From Paracoccaceae bacterium (GTDB lineage: Bacteria; Pseudomonadota; Alphaproteobacteria; Rhodobacterales; Rhodobacteraceae): 14,451 nt of DNA. Position numbers and translations under genes: made by a program. The stretch is from assembly GCA_009922885.1 (NCBI GenBank), contig RFUP01000016.1, positions 1-14,451 on the forward strand, read 5' to 3'. The stretch's first letter is position 1. Every line of letters begins with the position of its first letter. Under the pieces are notes generated by a model. It had not been told where the DNA came from. It saw only the letters and a program-made list of their open reading frames with translations, and made no database searches. Of the stretch, positions 13,940 to 14,451 are shown piece by piece.

Positions 13940-14451
13940 TTACTCGAAGTCCTGCGCCGAAAGCGCGCGGTGGATTTCACGGCGCACCAACTTACGGACG
14001 TTCCGCGTAATCCGCTCGCCCAAAGCCCCCATAAGCTCTTGGCGCACGATCTCGGCCACCATTTCGCGCAGGGCTGCTTCGTCGATCACGGCCTCATCGG
14101 CAAGGATATCCTCGATGCTGTCATCTGCGTCATGTGCCTCGGTGCTGGCCGCGTACAACTCGCTTCCGGCAGGCTCCTCGGCCATCTCCGGCTCGGACGG
14201 CTCCAGATGGTCTTCGCCCTCATGCGGCTCGGGGCCAAACTCGTCGTGGTCTTCCCACTCCAAACTCGCCATCCCCTGACCCGAAGAGGTTTCCTGCGGC
14301 TCCTCGACCGAAGGCGCAGGCTCTTCGTGCATTTCTACAGGCTGTTCCGGCTCGCCCTCGGGTGCTACCTCGGCAATCTCGGCCTCTTCCGCAGGCTGCT
14401 CCGGTTGATCCGCATCGAACCACTGGCGCACATCGGCCTCGGGCGGCGTTT
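13940..14451 (-). CDS. Very acidic protein with a charged C-terminal helix; N-terminus beyond the window
   Basis: The frame is open to the window edge (TPPEADVRQWFDADQPEQ and on), so the true start is outside; 169 residues are visible. The first 110 or so are rich in Glu, Pro, Asp and Ala with few hydrophobics, as in a disordered linker. Then come DDSIEDILADEAV and a last 45-residue amphipathic helix (ALREMVAEIVRQELMGALGE, then RNVRKLVRREIHRAL) that turns basic. The plan (long acidic disordered part, short helical C-terminal module) recalls polar-organising proteins such as PopZ, and SIEDILA resembles a PopZ N-terminal motif, but it sits in the wrong place and I do not assign the family. No signal peptide can be judged. 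Confidence 0.75.
   Translation of the reverse strand, partial: TPPEADVRQWFDADQPEQPAEEAEIAEVAPEGEPEQPVEMHEEPAPSVEEPQETSSGQGMASLEWEDHDEFGPEPHEGEDHLEPSEPEMAEEPAGSELYAASTEAHDADDSIEDILADEAVIDEAALREMVAEIVRQELMGALGERITRNVRKLVRREIHRALSAQDFE

Overview
The window reads as a chromosomal segment of a GC-rich alphaproteobacterium, most likely a Rhodobacteraceae (Roseobacter-group) member. This rests on protein character, on the rpiA/gor neighbourhood, and on an intergenic stem-loop near 915-935 of a kind I recall as abundant in that family. No taxon can be fixed without a search. It is a gene-dense housekeeping and metabolic region. No gene-free stretch exceeds 300 bases; the longest are 793-1019, 2979-3208 and 11884-12098.

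Layout. A minus-strand block (1-2978) reads, in transcription order, EF-hand lipo- or periplasmic protein, ribose-5-phosphate isomerase (rpiA), a small membrane protein, and glutathione reductase (gor, cut by the window edge). A divergent plus-strand run (3209-6655) follows: glutathione S-transferase-like protein, L-serine dehydratase (sdaA, starting directly after the GST stop codon), a small exported DUF305 protein, and an EamA-type exporter. A class-V aminotransferase on the minus strand (6652-7848) meets the exporter tail to tail, with stop codons overlapping. An ABC exporter (8004-9899, plus) diverges from it and overlaps, by 134 bases antisense, the 3' end of a family-2 glycosyltransferase (9766-10446, minus). 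Next come a YgfZ/GcvT-like folate-binding protein (plus), elongation factor P (efp, minus), a small conserved 107-residue protein (plus) that ends in a clear intrinsic terminator, cobyric acid synthase (cobQ, plus), and the 3' part of a very acidic protein (minus).

How the genes work together. gor and the GST share glutathione chemistry. YgfZ-like proteins are known to support Fe-S enzymes, and SdaA is an Fe-S enzyme, but the two are not adjacent here. sdaA (serine to pyruvate) and the aminotransferase (probably glyoxylate-linked, possibly using serine or alanine) could meet in serine/glyoxylate metabolism; this is inference from family, not from operon structure.

I see no CRISPR array, tRNA, rRNA, insertion sequence, prophage module or defence island, and no convincing new multi-gene system. 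The points most worth a second look are the antisense coding overlap of the ABC exporter and glycosyltransferase, the paired palindromes between efp and the 107-residue protein, a possible 28-codon ORF just before gor, and the unresolved start of the membrane protein between rpiA and gor.
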